This document shows positions 29,955 to 38,074 of a stretch of 64,000 bases of DNA, in pieces (position 1 is the stretch's first letter; every line of letters begins with the position of its first letter). The stretch lies in the NCBI GenBank assembly GCA_964620595.1, contig CAZUHP010000003.1:1-64000 (forward strand), in the 5' to 3' direction. Both the position numbers and the translations under genes were made by a program. Source of the DNA: Desulfocarbo sp964620595 (GTDB lineage: Bacteria; Desulfobacterota; Desulfarculia; Desulfarculales; Desulfarculaceae). The notes under the pieces are model-generated. The model was not told the DNA's origin, searched no databases, and saw only the letters and a program-made list of their open reading frames with translations.

Positions 29955-30467
29955 TTACAGCCAGCTCACGCCCCGGGCCTGGAGCCAGGGCAGGAGCGCG
30001 GCCTCCAGGTCCAGGCCGGCCAACAGTTCGCGGCCCACCTGCCGGCGCAGGGCCAGCAGCTCCTCGTCGCTCAGGCGCGCCTGTATCTCCGGGCAAAAGA
30101 AGTTCAGGCAGATGGAGTCCTTGGCCAGGAGCTTGCACCCCTTGGGGCTGTTGAACCAGCAGTCGTCGGCCAACTCGGGCTCCTGGGGTACCTCCACGCC
30201 CAGAAGCTGGTTGATGAGCAACAGGCGCAGGTCGTACCAGCCCTGGGCGCCGTCAAAGCAGCAGGGACCCTTGTCCCGGTCGCAGCAGGCCGCGCAGTCT
30301 TCGGCCACTCCCATTTCTTGAAAGAGCCGGTTGGTGGCTTCTATCTGCTCCCGGAAGGCGGCCAGCAGTTGGGCCAGGTGGGGCTCGGCCAGGATCGCTT
30401 CGCCGTGGGTGGCGTAGACCTCCTTGGCCCTGGCTATCTCCTGTTTTACGTCACGTTGAACGGGCAC
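29955..30467 (-). CDS. Cysteine-rich YkgJ-like putative metal-binding protein
   Basis: Soluble protein of about 170 aa with clustered cysteines: CAACCDRDKGPCCFDG, DDCWFNSPKGC and SICLNFFC. This spacing resembles the YkgJ/UPF0153 group thought to bind Zn or an Fe-S cluster, but I cannot assign it firmly. The N-terminal third is helical. GTG 30467 is preferred because AAGGA lies at a suitable distance; a TTG two codons upstream is possible. It is 84 bp upstream of cobO on the same strand and might be co-transcribed. Its role is unknown. Confidence 0.65.
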   Translation of the reverse strand: MPVQRDVKQEIARAKEVYATHGEAILAEPHLAQLLAAFREQIEATNRLFQEMGVAEDCAACCDRDKGPCCFDGAQGWYDLRLLLINQLLGVEVPQEPELADDCWFNSPKGCKLLAKDSICLNFFCPEIQARLSDEELLALRRQVGRELLAGLDLEAALLPWLQARGVSWL

Positions 30468-30731
30468 GGGCAATCCTTGCTTGAAAGCCTCCTGGCCCTG
30501 GCCGTGTCAGGGTGAGGGGGGAGGGGGGTGAGTGGATGTACGCCGGGCAGTATACTCCCCTGCGCCCGCCCTGCCCACGACTTTGGCCCGCGCCGCCCCT
30601 TTTCGCCCTCTTGGGATCTGGCCGGGGAGGGCGGCCAGGCTGGTTTTTTGGCGAGACAGTCATTAGAATGGGGGTGCCGGCGCCCGCCGGGGGCGCCCGG
30701 CGGCCAAACCCAGGAAGGAAGCCTTTAACCC

Positions 30732-31772
30732 ATGACCACCCCAGCCGACGATCCCTTGTCCTGCCGCCTGGTGGACGGCGTCCCCTGCGAGGAAGACGCG
30801 GGCCTGGACTCCCTGCGGCCCGCCAGCCTGGCCGACTTCGTGGGCCAGGAGGAGGCCAAGGGCAACCTGCGCGTGTTCATCGAGGCCGCCCGCCAGCGGG
30901 GGGAGGCCTTGGACCACGTGCTGCTGCACGGGCACCCCGGCCTGGGCAAGACCACCCTGGCCCACATCCTGGCCGCCGAGCTGGGAGTGGGCATCACCTT
31001 CACCAGCGGGCCGGTGCTGGAGCGCAAGGGCGACCTGGCCGCCATCCTCACCAACCTGCAACCGCGGGACGTGTTGTTCGTGGATGAGATACACCGCCTC
31101 AGCCACGTGGTGGAGGAGGCCCTGTACCCGGCCATGGAGGATTTCCGCCTGGACCTGGTGATCGGCGAGGGCCCCAGCGCCCGGGTGGTGAAGCTGGACC
31201 TGGCGCCGTTCACGCTGGTGGGCGCCACCACCCGGGCCGGGCTCATCACCACCCCCTTGCGGGACCGCTTCGGCGTGCAGGTGCGGGTGGACTTCTACAG
31301 CCCCGAGGAACTGGCCAGGATCGTCCTGCGTTCGGCGCGCCTGCTGGGCATGGAGATAGACGAGGCCGGCGCCCTGGAGATAGCCCGCCGCAGCCGGGCC
31401 ACCCCCCGGGTGGCCAACCGGCTCTTGAAGCGGGTGCGCGACTTCGCCCAGGTGGAGGCCGACGGCCGGGTGGACGCCCGCCTGGCCGACTACGCCCTGG
31501 CCCGGCTGGGCGTGGACCAGGCGGGCCTGGACCGGCTGGACCGGGAGCTGATCGCCACCATCATCGACAAGTTCGACGGCGGGCCAGTGGGCCTGGGCAC
31601 CTTGGCCGCGGCGGTGGGCGAGGAGGCTCACACCATCGAGGAAGTCTACGAACCCTACCTGATCCAGCAAGGCTTCATCAAGCGCACCAAGGCCGGCCGG
31701 GTGGCCACCCGCCGGGGTTTCGAGCACCTGGGCCGCAAACCCACCACCGGCGCCCAGAAGCGCTTGTTCTAG
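30732..31772 (+). CDS. ruvB: Holliday junction branch migration helicase RuvB
   Basis: RuvB, 346 aa, the hexameric AAA+ motor that works with RuvA in recombination. Walker A is GHPGLGKTT (67-75), Walker B VLFVDEIHRL, sensor 1 region VGATTRAGLITTPLRDRFG, and the C-terminal winged helix ends YEPYLIQQGFIKRTKAGR. Length and motifs match the family fully. ruvA and ruvC are not adjacent. It is monocistronic here and followed by a G-tract repeat and the convergent acetyl-CoA hydrolase gene. Bases 30474-30731 upstream hold no gene I can support. Confidence 0.97.
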   Translation: MTTPADDPLSCRLVDGVPCEEDAGLDSLRPASLADFVGQEEAKGNLRVFIEAARQRGEALDHVLLHGHPGLGKTTLAHILAAELGVGITFTSGPVLERKGDLAAILTNLQPRDVLFVDEIHRLSHVVEEALYPAMEDFRLDLVIGEGPSARVVKLDLAPFTLVGATTRAGLITTPLRDRFGVQVRVDFYSPEELARIVLRSARLLGMEIDEAGALEIARRSRATPRVANRLLKRVRDFAQVEADGRVDARLADYALARLGVDQAGLDRLDRELIATIIDKFDGGPVGLGTLAAAVGEEAHTIEEVYEPYLIQQGFIKRTKAGRVATRRGFEHLGRKPTTGAQKRLF

Positions 31773-31835
31773 GCGACGGGGGGCGGCGGGGAGGCGGCGA
31801 CGGGGGGGCGCGACGGGGGCCACGGGGGGCAGGTG
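31771..31835. repeat. G-tract repeat (GGGGGGCGAC-like), ruvB downstream
   Basis: G-rich plus strand with several GGCGACGGGG units and runs of four to seven G. It fills the convergent gap after ruvB. Related tracts occur at 34253, 35660, 46568, 56029, 58090 and 61943. Confidence 0.7.
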
Positions 31836-31928
31836 GGGGGGGCTGCGCCGGTGCTTCGTCCAGGCCGCCTATCGGCGCTCTGTCTGGCTTTCCATCTCCC
31901 GGTTCGGGCCGAATCTGCGGGCAGCCGC

Positions 31929-33872
31929 TCAGATGCGGGTGAGGGGCTCGTCGTCCTTGTTGGAATCCGTGTCGGAGAAGGGGCCGCGGCTCTCGTACTT
32001 GAGGTCCACCTTGGGCTCCTCCACCGGCTGGTCGAAGTGCACGGTGATCTCCATCACGCCCTGGCTCACCACCCCGGTGACCGCGTAGCCCAGGTGGGTG
32101 AGGATGTGCAGGCTGGCCAGGTTTTCGCTCATCACCACCGCGCTGATGCCCTTGAACCCGCGGTCCCGGGCAATATCGGTTATGTAGGTCATGATGGCCC
32201 GGCCCAGGCCCAGGCCCTGGTACTTGTCCAGCACCGCAAAGTCCACTTCCGGGTAGTCGCCGCTGCCCAGCACGTAGCGCCCCACCCCGGCCACCTCCTG
32301 CTTGCCGAACTCGCCCACCAGGGCCAGTACGCTCATCTCGCGGTGGTAGTCGATGTTGACCATGCGCTGCATGTCCTTGCGGGGGAAGGCCTTGATGGAG
32401 TGCAGGAAGCGGTAGTACACCTCCCGGTCGCTCATGGAGTAGAAGAACTCCTGTACCAGCCGCTCGTCGATGGGTTTCACCGGCCGCAGGAAGACCTCCC
32501 GGCCGTCCTTGAGGGTGATGGTGGTTTCGTACTGTTCGGGATATACCCCGGTGAACAGGGGCGCCAGGATGGAGGAAGGCCGGATGATGCCCATGTCCTT
32601 GGCCTGGGCCAGGAGCGAGTCGCGGTGGTTGGGGTGGGCGATGTCGATCAGGGCCACCGCCCGCTCGCCCACGCTGAGGCCGTGCAGGTAGGCCGCGCCG
32701 TACTCGGTGACCACGGTGCCCACCCCGGCCCTGGTGACCAGCACCCCGGCGCCGGAGTTGAAGGCCGGGCGGATGCGGCTCTCGCCGTCCGGGCCAGTGC
32801 TGGTGAGGGCGATGATGCTGAGCCCGCCCGGGCTCCTGGCCGCGCCGCGCATGAAGTCCACCATGCCGCCCAGGCCGGCGTAGATGCGCGTGCCCACCAC
32901 GTCGGCGCAGACCTGGCCGGTGAGGTCCACCTCCACCGCCTCGTGCACCGTGATCATGCGCTGGTTGCGGCCGATCACCTCGGGATCGTTGGTGTAGCGC
33001 ACCGGCATCAGGAGCACCCGCGGGTTGTTGTGCACGAAGTTGAACAGGCGCTCGGTGCCCAGGCAGAAGGAGGCCACGATGCGGCCGGGGTGCAGGGTCT
33101 TGCCCGCGCCGGTGATCACCCCGGCCTCCACCAGGTCCACGTAGCCGTCGGTGAGCAGGTCCGAGTGGACCCCCAGGTTGCGGTGGTCCTTGAGCAGGCC
33201 CAGGGTGGCCTGGGGAAGCTGGCCCAGGCCCAGGTGGATGGTGGCGCCGTGGGGGATGAGCTTGGCCACGTGGCGCGCCACCTCCAGGGCCGTCTGGTCC
33301 GGCGGCGGCACCTGGAACTGCAGGAGCGGCTCCTCGTATTCCACGATGGCGTCGAGCCGCTCCACGTGCACGAAGCCCTCGCCCAGGCTGCGCGGCATGC
33401 GGGGGTTCACCTGGGCGATCACCACCCGCGCCTGCTCCACCGCCTCGGCCACCACGTCCACCGCCACCCCCAGGCTGACAAACCCGTGCTCGTCCGGCGG
33501 CGACACCTGGACCAGGGCCACGTCCACGGTGAGCGGCCCTTCGCTGATGAGCTGGGGCACGTCGGACAGGTACAGGGGGGTGAACTCGGCCCGGCCCTCG
33601 GCCACGGCCTGGCGGGCGCCGGCGACCACGAAGAACTTCTTGGGCCGGAAGCTGTCGGTGTACCGGGTCTGGGCGTAGGCGGCCGGCGAGAGGCTCAGGA
33701 CCTGGATCACCTCCACGTCGCTGAGCGACGGCGCGGCCTGGATCAGGGCGCGCACCAGGTGCTGGGGCTCACCGCAGGCCGAGCCCAGAAAGATGCGGCT
33801 GCCCGAGCGCAGGAGCTTCAGCGCCTCGGCGGCCTCCATGCGCCGGTCGCGGTAGGTTTCCCGCCAGCCCAC
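31929..33872 (-). CDS. Acetyl-CoA hydrolase/CoA-transferase family protein fused to a GNAT acetyltransferase domain
   Basis: Protein of 647 aa. Residues 1-430 are an acetyl-CoA hydrolase/4-hydroxybutyrate CoA-transferase domain: IFLGSACGEPQHLVRAL, VQVSPPDEHGFVSLG, IHLGLGQLPQATLGLL and AGLGGMVDFMRGAARSPGG. The C-terminal part (about 470-647) is a GNAT domain with the acetyl-CoA pyrophosphate loop DKYQGLGLGRAIM and LHILTHLGY. This fusion is known in anaerobes. It probably moves CoA between short-chain acids and acetyl-CoA, with the GNAT part possibly regulatory through lysine acetylation (inference). GTG 33872 lies just after the stop of the small upstream gene, indicating coupling. Confidence 0.88.
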   Translation of the reverse strand: MGWRETYRDRRMEAAEALKLLRSGSRIFLGSACGEPQHLVRALIQAAPSLSDVEVIQVLSLSPAAYAQTRYTDSFRPKKFFVVAGARQAVAEGRAEFTPLYLSDVPQLISEGPLTVDVALVQVSPPDEHGFVSLGVAVDVVAEAVEQARVVIAQVNPRMPRSLGEGFVHVERLDAIVEYEEPLLQFQVPPPDQTALEVARHVAKLIPHGATIHLGLGQLPQATLGLLKDHRNLGVHSDLLTDGYVDLVEAGVITGAGKTLHPGRIVASFCLGTERLFNFVHNNPRVLLMPVRYTNDPEVIGRNQRMITVHEAVEVDLTGQVCADVVGTRIYAGLGGMVDFMRGAARSPGGLSIIALTSTGPDGESRIRPAFNSGAGVLVTRAGVGTVVTEYGAAYLHGLSVGERAVALIDIAHPNHRDSLLAQAKDMGIIRPSSILAPLFTGVYPEQYETTITLKDGREVFLRPVKPIDERLVQEFFYSMSDREVYYRFLHSIKAFPRKDMQRMVNIDYHREMSVLALVGEFGKQEVAGVGRYVLGSGDYPEVDFAVLDKYQGLGLGRAIMTYITDIARDRGFKGISAVVMSENLASLHILTHLGYAVTGVVSQGVMEITVHFDQPVEEPKVDLKYESRGPFSDTDSNKDDEPLTRI

Positions 33873-33874
33873 GG

Positions 33875-34066
33875 TCAGTCCTTTTGGGAGTCGGTCTTGC
33901 CCGGGGAGGCGGCCCGGGGGTCCAGCCGGCAGGCCTGGTCCACCAGTTCCTCCACGGTGTCGAAGCAGGGCGCACCCCGGGTGGCCACGTCGTCGATGAT
34001 GCGGTCCCAGAGTTCGGCAGTGGGGTCGAAGTCCGGGGGAAGCTTCTTGGGCTTGATGTCGCTCAT
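33875..34066 (-). CDS. Small protein of 63 aa upstream of the acetyl-CoA hydrolase gene
   Basis: A small acidic protein beginning MSDIKPKKLPPDFDPTAE, with an excellent SD (AAGGAGG, six bases before ATG 34066). It has two cysteines (GAPCFDTV, DQACRL) and no signal peptide or membrane segment. Its TGA stop lies two bases before the GTG start of the acetyl-CoA hydrolase-GNAT gene, so it is translationally coupled to it and may be a partner or accessory. I do not recognise the family. Confidence 0.7.
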   Translation of the reverse strand: MSDIKPKKLPPDFDPTAELWDRIIDDVATRGAPCFDTVEELVDQACRLDPRAASPGKTDSQKD

Positions 34067-34252
34067 GGTTCCTCCTTGTTCCTTCGCTGCCCAGGATGCC
34101 TTTGGCGGGCGGGACAAGCAAGACAGCCTGGCCGTGGCCGGCAGGCCCGGCCGAACCCACGGCCCCGCGCCGTAACCTATTTGTAGGCCAGCCGGAATGA
34201 TTAGACAAGGGCTGTGTGCAGCCGGGGCGGGCTTCTTGCGACTAGCCGCTCC

Positions 34253-34297
34253 CTCCCCCGCCGCCCCCCGCCGCTCCCCGCCGCTCCCCGCCGGGGT
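34253..34297. repeat. C-tract repeat between small-protein operon and serine hydrolase gene
   Basis: Plus strand is C-rich with three CCGCTCCCC or CCGCCCCCC units. It lacks the GTCGC core of the best repeats but has the same approximate ten-base period. Confidence 0.5.
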
Positions 34298-34305
34298 CCG
34301 ACCTG

Positions 34306-35424
34306 TCAGCGCGGCATGTCTTCCAGTACGGTTCTGAACCGGCTCAACAGGCAACTGGCGGTGGAGCCCTCATCGCCACCGCGTGACTGGCCGTTGCAGA
34401 GAATAACCAGGTCATGGCCGTTGAGCCTGTAGAGGGTGGCGGTGTACAGCGCGTTGTAGTTGCCGCTGTGGCCCATCATGCCCCGGTCGATTCCCACGCC
34501 CATGCCATAGGCCCTATGGGGATCGCTTTCAATGGGTACAAAGGTGAACTGCTGGGCGTGGCTGGCGGCGCTGAGCAGGCTTCCTTCCATCAAGGCGTCA
34601 GCCCAGATCAGCATGTCATCCAAGGAGGAAATCATGCTGCCCGCCGCCCAAAAAGGCGAGGGGTCCCAAAGGGTGGACACATCCGATACGAACCCGTTTT
34701 GGTACAAATAGCCCTTGGCAAAAGGCTCCGGCATGCCGGAGCCCGTGGGCACCGAGGAATGCACCATGCCCAGGGGGTCCAGGATATATTCCTGGACCGC
34801 CTCGTGATAGGGCTGGTTCAGCGCCTTTTCTATGATCATGCCGACCAGGAAGTAGTTCACGTTGTTGTAATCGAAACGGCTTCCCACCGGAAAAACCTGC
34901 CGGCCGCACATTGCGGCCAGCTCTCGGGGAAGCCATTGGTAACGCGGGCGGGAAAGGAACTTGTCCCGGAAGGCCTGTATGTTCCCGTAGGATTCCAGCC
35001 CGCTGCGCATCTGCAAGAGATCGCGCACCGTGATCTGGTCCCCCCTTGCCAAGAGGCCGGGCAGCCATTTCTCCACCGTGTCATCCAGGGAGGCCAGGCC
35101 CCGGTCGCAAAGCTCCAGGAACAAGGTGGCGGTGAAAGACTTGGTGAGGCTGCCGACATGAAAATGCAAGTCCGTTCTCATGGGCAGGGCATGCTCTATG
35201 TCGGCCAGGCCGGCGGCTCCCTTCCACAAGGCACCCTCGGGCGAACGCACCGCCGCCACCGCGCCGGGCACCCGGCATTGGGCCACGCCTTGTTCCAGCG
35301 TGCTTTGGAAAAGGTCCTCCTGGCCTTGGCCGAATTCGGCCTGGGAATGGGCCGCCCCAGGGCACGCGAGAACGATGAGCGCACACAGCGCCACGGCGTA
35401 TTTGCTCAAACTAACCTGGGGCAT
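34306..35424 (-). CDS. Class C beta-lactamase-like serine hydrolase, secreted
   Basis: Protein of 372 aa of the beta-lactamase/penicillin-binding family (PF00144-like). The N-terminal 21 residues form a signal sequence; VLAC at 18-21 may be a lipobox. The active serine is in HVGSLTKS (Ser92, SxxK), the YxN motif in FDYNNVNYFL, and a C-terminal GHSGNYNALYT block replaces KTG, as in many esterase or D-aminopeptidase relatives. ATG 35424 has the SD AAGGAG. Base composition is visibly less GC-rich and codon choice more mixed than in the flanking genes, suggesting acquisition by transfer. The substrate (beta-lactam, ester or peptide) is not predictable. Confidence 0.85.
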   Translation of the reverse strand: MPQVSLSKYAVALCALIVLACPGAAHSQAEFGQGQEDLFQSTLEQGVAQCRVPGAVAAVRSPEGALWKGAAGLADIEHALPMRTDLHFHVGSLTKSFTATLFLELCDRGLASLDDTVEKWLPGLLARGDQITVRDLLQMRSGLESYGNIQAFRDKFLSRPRYQWLPRELAAMCGRQVFPVGSRFDYNNVNYFLVGMIIEKALNQPYHEAVQEYILDPLGMVHSSVPTGSGMPEPFAKGYLYQNGFVSDVSTLWDPSPFWAAGSMISSLDDMLIWADALMEGSLLSAASHAQQFTFVPIESDPHRAYGMGVGIDRGMMGHSGNYNALYTATLYRLNGHDLVILCNGQSRGGDEGSTASCLLSRFRTVLEDMPR

Positions 35425-35559
35425 GGCCGCTCCTTAAAGCCTCCCAGAGGCAGCAGAATGTCTTTGAGGCTTCAATTGTAATACACAAGCGCCGAAGAGA
35501 CCAAACCGGTCCGATGCAGCCCGGCCAAAGCGCCCTTGGAATCCCGCCCTGTCCCCCAG

Positions 35560-35630
35560 GGAGCCCGCTGCCTGTCCGCCGATAACGCCGGTATTGGAGC
35601 TTGCAGGCGCCGAACCCGCGCTTGGCCTTG
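35560..35630 (-). pseudogene. Remnant copy of the paaK 3' end
   Basis: About 71 bases match 38040-38111, the last codons and downstream flank of paaK, at roughly 85 percent by eye, in the same orientation (for example GGCGCCGAAC against GGCGTCGAAC, and CGCTTGGCCTTG in both). The paaK stop codon is lost here and the frame is disrupted. It forms a direct repeat flanking the PA14 membrane-protein gene. Confidence 0.65.
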
Positions 35631-35659
35631 GGCTGGCCGCCACCCCTGCCCCCATAGCA

Positions 35660-35731
35660 CGCCCGTCGCCTCCCCCGTCGCCCCCCCGTCGCCCCCGCCC
35701 CCCGTCGCCCCGCCCCCCGTCGCTGGTCCCT
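35660..35731. repeat. C-tract repeat (CCCCCGTCGC units)
   Basis: Plus strand reads repeated CCCCCGTCGCC units, the complement of the GGGGGGCGAC repeat seen elsewhere. It lies between the paaK remnant and the promoter region of the PA14 protein gene. Confidence 0.75.
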
Positions 35732-35863
35732 GCGTTGCCAAGTCCCGCCAGGGGTGACATAATAGGGCCGCCGGTGTGCCCGTTCTTTCCCCGTTGCCGG
35801 GAATCCCCGCCCGCTGGATTTGTCTGCCCTTTGGCTTGATCCGACGACCAAGGGGAGGGTCTG

Positions 35864-38020
35864 TTGTCCCACAAGCAGGTCAAGCTATGGCTGCTGGCGT
35901 CCCTGGCGATCGGAGCGGGGGTCTGCGCGGCCGCTTCCTGGTGGGCGCGGGTGGAGCAGTATCCCCGGCCCCGCCCTGCCCGTGGCCTGAGGGCGTTCTA
36001 CTATCCCAACCGGTTCCGCCGGAAACCGGCCCTGCGCGCCTATGACGAGGTCCGCACCACCCTGAGCGGCGCCGAGCTTTCCCCCGCCCGCGGCCAGGAC
36101 TACTCGCTCACCCTGCAAGGCATTCTCTTTGTCACCGTGCCCGGTCCCTACCGGCTGGGCACTGCCTCGGACGACGACTCATGGCTGGTCCTGGACGGCC
36201 TGGTGCTGGTGGACAACCACGGGGAGCACCCCTTGCGCCGCCGCCTGGCCTGGGTGTGGCTGGCACCGGGGCCCCACCTGATCCAGGTGGACTACACCCA
36301 GCGCAAGGGCAAGGCGGCCTTGCAGTTGTGGTGGCAGCCTCCCTGGCGCCTGGAAGCGGGGCTGATGCCCGCCGCGGTGCTGTCCCCGGTGGAGCAGCCC
36401 TTTTCCCTGGACCAGGCGCGGGAGTGGGGCTACCGGGCCCGGGGGCAGGCCGCCGGGGCCTGGGCCGTGGTGCTGGCCGGCTGGTTGTTTCTGGCCGTGG
36501 GGCTGTGGCCGCGGGGGGGCTGGCGTTGGGTCCTGGGGCTGGGAGTGGGGGCGGCGCCCCTGGTGGTGCTGGCGGTGGTGCCCCAGGTGCAATTGGACTT
36601 GTGGTGCGACGAACTAACCAGCCTGACCATGTTCAGCCTGGCTCCCCTGGCCAGGACCGTCACCTACTACCCCTTTGCCAACAACCACATCTTCTACAAC
36701 CTGCTCAACAATCTCTTCCTGCGCCTTGTGGGCTGCCATGAGCTGGGCCTGGTGATGGACAATCCCTTTCCCCTGCGCCTGCTGGCCCTGGCCTATGCCC
36801 TGGGCGCCCTGGCCTGGCTCTACCGGGCCATGGTCCGTCACTTCAACCAGCGGGCCGCCCTCTTGGGTTTTCTGGCCCTGGCCACCACCTTGCCCTTTGC
36901 CAACTTCGCCACCCAGTTGCGGGGGTATTCGCTTTCTCTCCTGCTGGTGGTGGTGCTCTTGGACTGGCTGCTTTGCCACCTGGAGCGGCCCCGGCTGGCC
37001 AGCGGGGTGGGCCTGGCCCTGGTCCACGCGGCCTTCTTGTACACTTTGCCGTCCAACCTTTTTTTCAGCGCGCCGCTGATGGCTATCCTGGCGGCCGCCG
37101 TGCTGCTGCGGCCGGCCCGGCGCTCCCATCTCACCGCGCTGGGATGGCTGGCGGCGGGCCTGGTCCTGGCAGGGCTGGCCTATCTGCCGGTGTGGTCCCA
37201 GTTGTTCAAGCTGGGGGCCTCGAGCGGCCTTTTCAGCCAGGGCCGGGTGCTGACCCGGCTCCTGCCCACCGTGGGGGAGCATCTTTTCTCCAGCCGCTGG
37301 TTGCTGTTGCCTCTGTTGGCCCTGGGGCTGGCGGCGGCGCTGCGGGGAGAGCCGGACAGGCGGGGATTGCTCTTGGCCGGTGGCCTGTCGCTTTTGGGGC
37401 CGTTTCTCTTGACCTGGGCCTATGGGGTGGTGCCCTATCAGCGGGTGCTGCTGGTCTTGGCCCCGGTGATGGCCGGGCTCATGGGGCTGCTCCTGGAGGC
37501 CCCCCTGGCCCGCTGGGGAGGGAGCTTGGGGCGGACCGGGGCCTATTTGGCCCTGGTGGCGGCGCTCAGCCTGGGTTCCTTGGTCTATGCCCTGCGCGAG
37601 GCGCGGTCCCACCTGGAGCAGGACCTGGCCCTGGGGCGGGTTTCCCAGGACCTGTCATATTGTTTTTACCTGTACCGTTATTCACCGCGGGAGGCCATGC
37701 TGGCCCTGCACCGGCGGGGGCGATGCCTGCGCCCCCTGCCGGTGGTCTACGAATGGCACGCCTTTGATGGCTACGCGGTGTGGGAGTATGCCAAGCATTT
37801 TCATTTTGAGGTGACCATCGATCCCGGCCGGGCCCGGGAGGCGCTGCGGCGCAATGGCTGCCTGTACCTGGTTTCGCACCACCGCCTGTCCGCAAACCCC
37901 CTGGCGGGCCTGGAACAAGAAGACCTGGTGCTCACTCCCCTGGATGCCGGCTCCGATTTCTACCGGCTCTACCGCCTGGGCCGCCGCCAGCCGGCCGGGG
38001 CCGCGGCGCCCGCGCCATGA
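35864..38020 (+). CDS. Multi-spanning membrane protein with N-terminal PA14-like domain (glycosyltransferase-39-like)
   Basis: Protein of 718 aa from TTG 35864, with GGGGAGGG as SD. One helix at the N-terminus is followed by a PA14-like beta domain (about 40-165) with GPYRLGTASDDDSWLVLDGL and LAPGPHLIQVDYTQRKG, which usually binds carbohydrate. Then come about eleven membrane helices in the style of GT-C/PMT enzymes; LWCDELTSLTMFSLAPLART after the first helix pair has the acidic Asp-Glu seen in the GT-39 first loop, and FANFATQLRGYSLSLLL follows. It may transfer a polyprenyl-linked sugar to the periplasm. The call is from fold and topology only. The gene is bracketed by a direct repeat of the paaK 3' end. 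Confidence 0.7.
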   Translation: MSHKQVKLWLLASLAIGAGVCAAASWWARVEQYPRPRPARGLRAFYYPNRFRRKPALRAYDEVRTTLSGAELSPARGQDYSLTLQGILFVTVPGPYRLGTASDDDSWLVLDGLVLVDNHGEHPLRRRLAWVWLAPGPHLIQVDYTQRKGKAALQLWWQPPWRLEAGLMPAAVLSPVEQPFSLDQAREWGYRARGQAAGAWAVVLAGWLFLAVGLWPRGGWRWVLGLGVGAAPLVVLAVVPQVQLDLWCDELTSLTMFSLAPLARTVTYYPFANNHIFYNLLNNLFLRLVGCHELGLVMDNPFPLRLLALAYALGALAWLYRAMVRHFNQRAALLGFLALATTLPFANFATQLRGYSLSLLLVVVLLDWLLCHLERPRLASGVGLALVHAAFLYTLPSNLFFSAPLMAILAAAVLLRPARRSHLTALGWLAAGLVLAGLAYLPVWSQLFKLGASSGLFSQGRVLTRLLPTVGEHLFSSRWLLLPLLALGLAAALRGEPDRRGLLLAGGLSLLGPFLLTWAYGVVPYQRVLLVLAPVMAGLMGLLLEAPLARWGGSLGRTGAYLALVAALSLGSLVYALREARSHLEQDLALGRVSQDLSYCFYLYRYSPREAMLALHRRGRCLRPLPVVYEWHAFDGYAVWEYAKHFHFEVTIDPGRAREALRRNGCLYLVSHHRLSANPLAGLEQEDLVLTPLDAGSDFYRLYRLGRRQPAGAAAPAP

Positions 38021-38023
38021 AGA

Positions 38024-38050
38024 AGCGGGGCCCCGCCTGGGAGCCCCGCT
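38024..38050. terminator. Bidirectional hairpin between the PA14 protein gene and paaK
   Basis: AGCGGGGC (38024-38031) pairs with GCCCCGCT (38043-38050) around an 11-nt loop. It lies in the 54-bp convergent gap. The T runs are poor, so strength is uncertain. Confidence 0.5.
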
Positions 38051-38074
38051 GCTTGTTCGCCGATGACGCCGGCT

